From NCBI GenBank assembly GCA_027483785.1, contig JAIXTU010000043.1, positions 1-7,676 of the forward strand: 7,676 bases of DNA, in the 5' to 3' direction. The notes beneath the pieces were generated by a model. That model was not told the origin of the DNA. It made no database searches and was given only the letters and a program-made list of their open reading frames with translations. Positions 7,322 to 7,676 of the stretch are shown here, piece by piece. How positions within the stretch are numbered: the first letter of the stretch is position 1; each line of letters opens with the position of its first letter. The DNA comes from Flavobacterium sp. GTDB taxonomy: Bacteria; Bacteroidota; Bacteroidia; Flavobacteriales; Flavobacteriaceae. Position numbers and translations under genes: made by a program.

Positions 7322-7676
7322 TTATTTTTGTAATTCAATGATAAGCACGTCTTGCGCAGGAACGGCAAGCGATTTACTGATTTCTATTTTCGAGCTCGTT
7401 ATAACTTCGGTTCCCTTAGTGTAGCCAACTAAGCTCTCTTCGTAAGTTGTTAGGTCTAGGTTTTGTGCTTCTTTGTTGTTATTCACTACCACCATAACCG
7501 ACTTTTCATTCAACGTTCGGAAATACACATAAACGTTGTTAATAGGCAAATAGTGCTTCATCTTTCCAAAGTGTAAAACCGGATTGTTCTTGCGGTAATT
7601 GAACACTTTTTTTGTGAATTCATGAAATGTGTTTTGCTCAGCAGTTCTGCCAGCTAACGAAAAAGCATTATTGGTA
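7322..7676 (-). CDS. GH13 amylase/cyclomaltodextrinase, SusA-like, C-terminal part (5' end outside window)
   Basis: The frame is open from the right edge to TAA at 7322-7324, giving the last 117 residues of a larger protein. It begins NNAFSLAGRTAEQNTF, followed by NYRKNNPVLHFGKMKHYLP and NNVYVYFR. These match the end of the barrel and the C-terminal beta domain of neopullulanase/cyclomaltodextrinase-type GH13 enzymes such as Bacteroides SusA: a N-A-F-x-x-x-G-R-T-A-E block, then a W/YRK-x-N-P-V helix. The end, VPAQDVLIIELQK, is a typical final beta-strand. A GTG at 7604-7606 is only an internal Val codon, since conserved sequence continues upstream of it. The catalytic residues and any signal peptide lie outside the window, so activity and location cannot be judged. 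It is first among the visible genes of the - strand unit and ends 2 bases before the GH31 start, which supports joint expression for maltodextrin breakdown. Confidence 0.88.
   Translation of the reverse strand, partial: TNNAFSLAGRTAEQNTFHEFTKKVFNYRKNNPVLHFGKMKHYLPINNVYVYFRTLNEKSVMVVVNNNKEAQNLDLTTYEESLVGYTKGTEVITSSKIEISKSLAVPAQDVLIIELQK

Noticed and set aside
7322..7606. A separate 94-codon gene starting at GTG 7604-7606
   Set aside because: The frame stays open to the window edge and the residues upstream of the GTG (the AGRTAEQ block) belong to the same GH13 C-terminal region, so the GTG is internal.
1..7676. Search for tRNA, CRISPR repeats, insertion sequences, long inverted or direct repeats and promoters
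   Set aside because: Nothing convincing was seen by eye; intergenic space totals under 20 bases, and no multi-copy repeat was noticed. A computed repeat or covariance search could still find something subtle inside coding sequence.

Overview
The window looks like chromosomal DNA from a member of the Bacteroidota, most likely a flavobacterium. The AT-leaning base composition, the lack of clear Shine-Dalgarno sequences before the starts, the Bacteroidota-style flavoprotein, and a SusA-like GH13 enzyme next to an exported GH31 and a lipoprotein amylase all point that way. This placement is an inference from family resemblance, not a database match.

Layout: on the + strand, positions 1-63 hold the last codons of an upstream gene, probably nuoM. 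It is followed by a complete nuoN (73-1443), the usual last gene of the respiratory complex I operon. Everything from 1432 to the right edge is coded on the - strand and reads right to left: the 3' end of a SusA-like GH13 amylase/cyclomaltodextrinase (7322-7676, cut by the window edge), a secreted GH31 alpha-glucosidase-type enzyme (4962-7319), a MalS-like GH13 alpha-amylase lipoprotein (3319-4965), a cytoplasmic-type glycerophosphodiester phosphodiesterase (2633-3310) and a YhiN/HI0933-family flavoprotein (1432-2643). Successive junctions are +2, -4, +8 and -11 bases, so these five genes probably form one transcript.

How the genes fit together: the three glycoside hydrolases make a coherent set for breaking down starch or maltodextrin outside the cytoplasm. 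The SusA-like enzyme and the MalS-like amylase would act as endo-enzymes on alpha-1,4-glucan, and the GH31 enzyme would act on the resulting oligosaccharides. No SusC/SusD transporter, regulator or maltose phosphorylase is visible here; they could lie beyond the right edge. The phosphodiesterase and the flavoprotein have no obvious link to starch and may simply be co-transcribed.

The window is almost wholly coding: the only gaps between genes are 9, 8 and 2 bases. There is no room for a promoter, riboswitch or RNA gene outside coding sequence. I see no mobile element, CRISPR array or tRNA. I do not find a convincing undescribed system; the points worth a second look are the operon composition, the nuoN/flavoprotein convergent overlap, a 9-base homopolymer in the amylase gene and motif variants in the enzymes.
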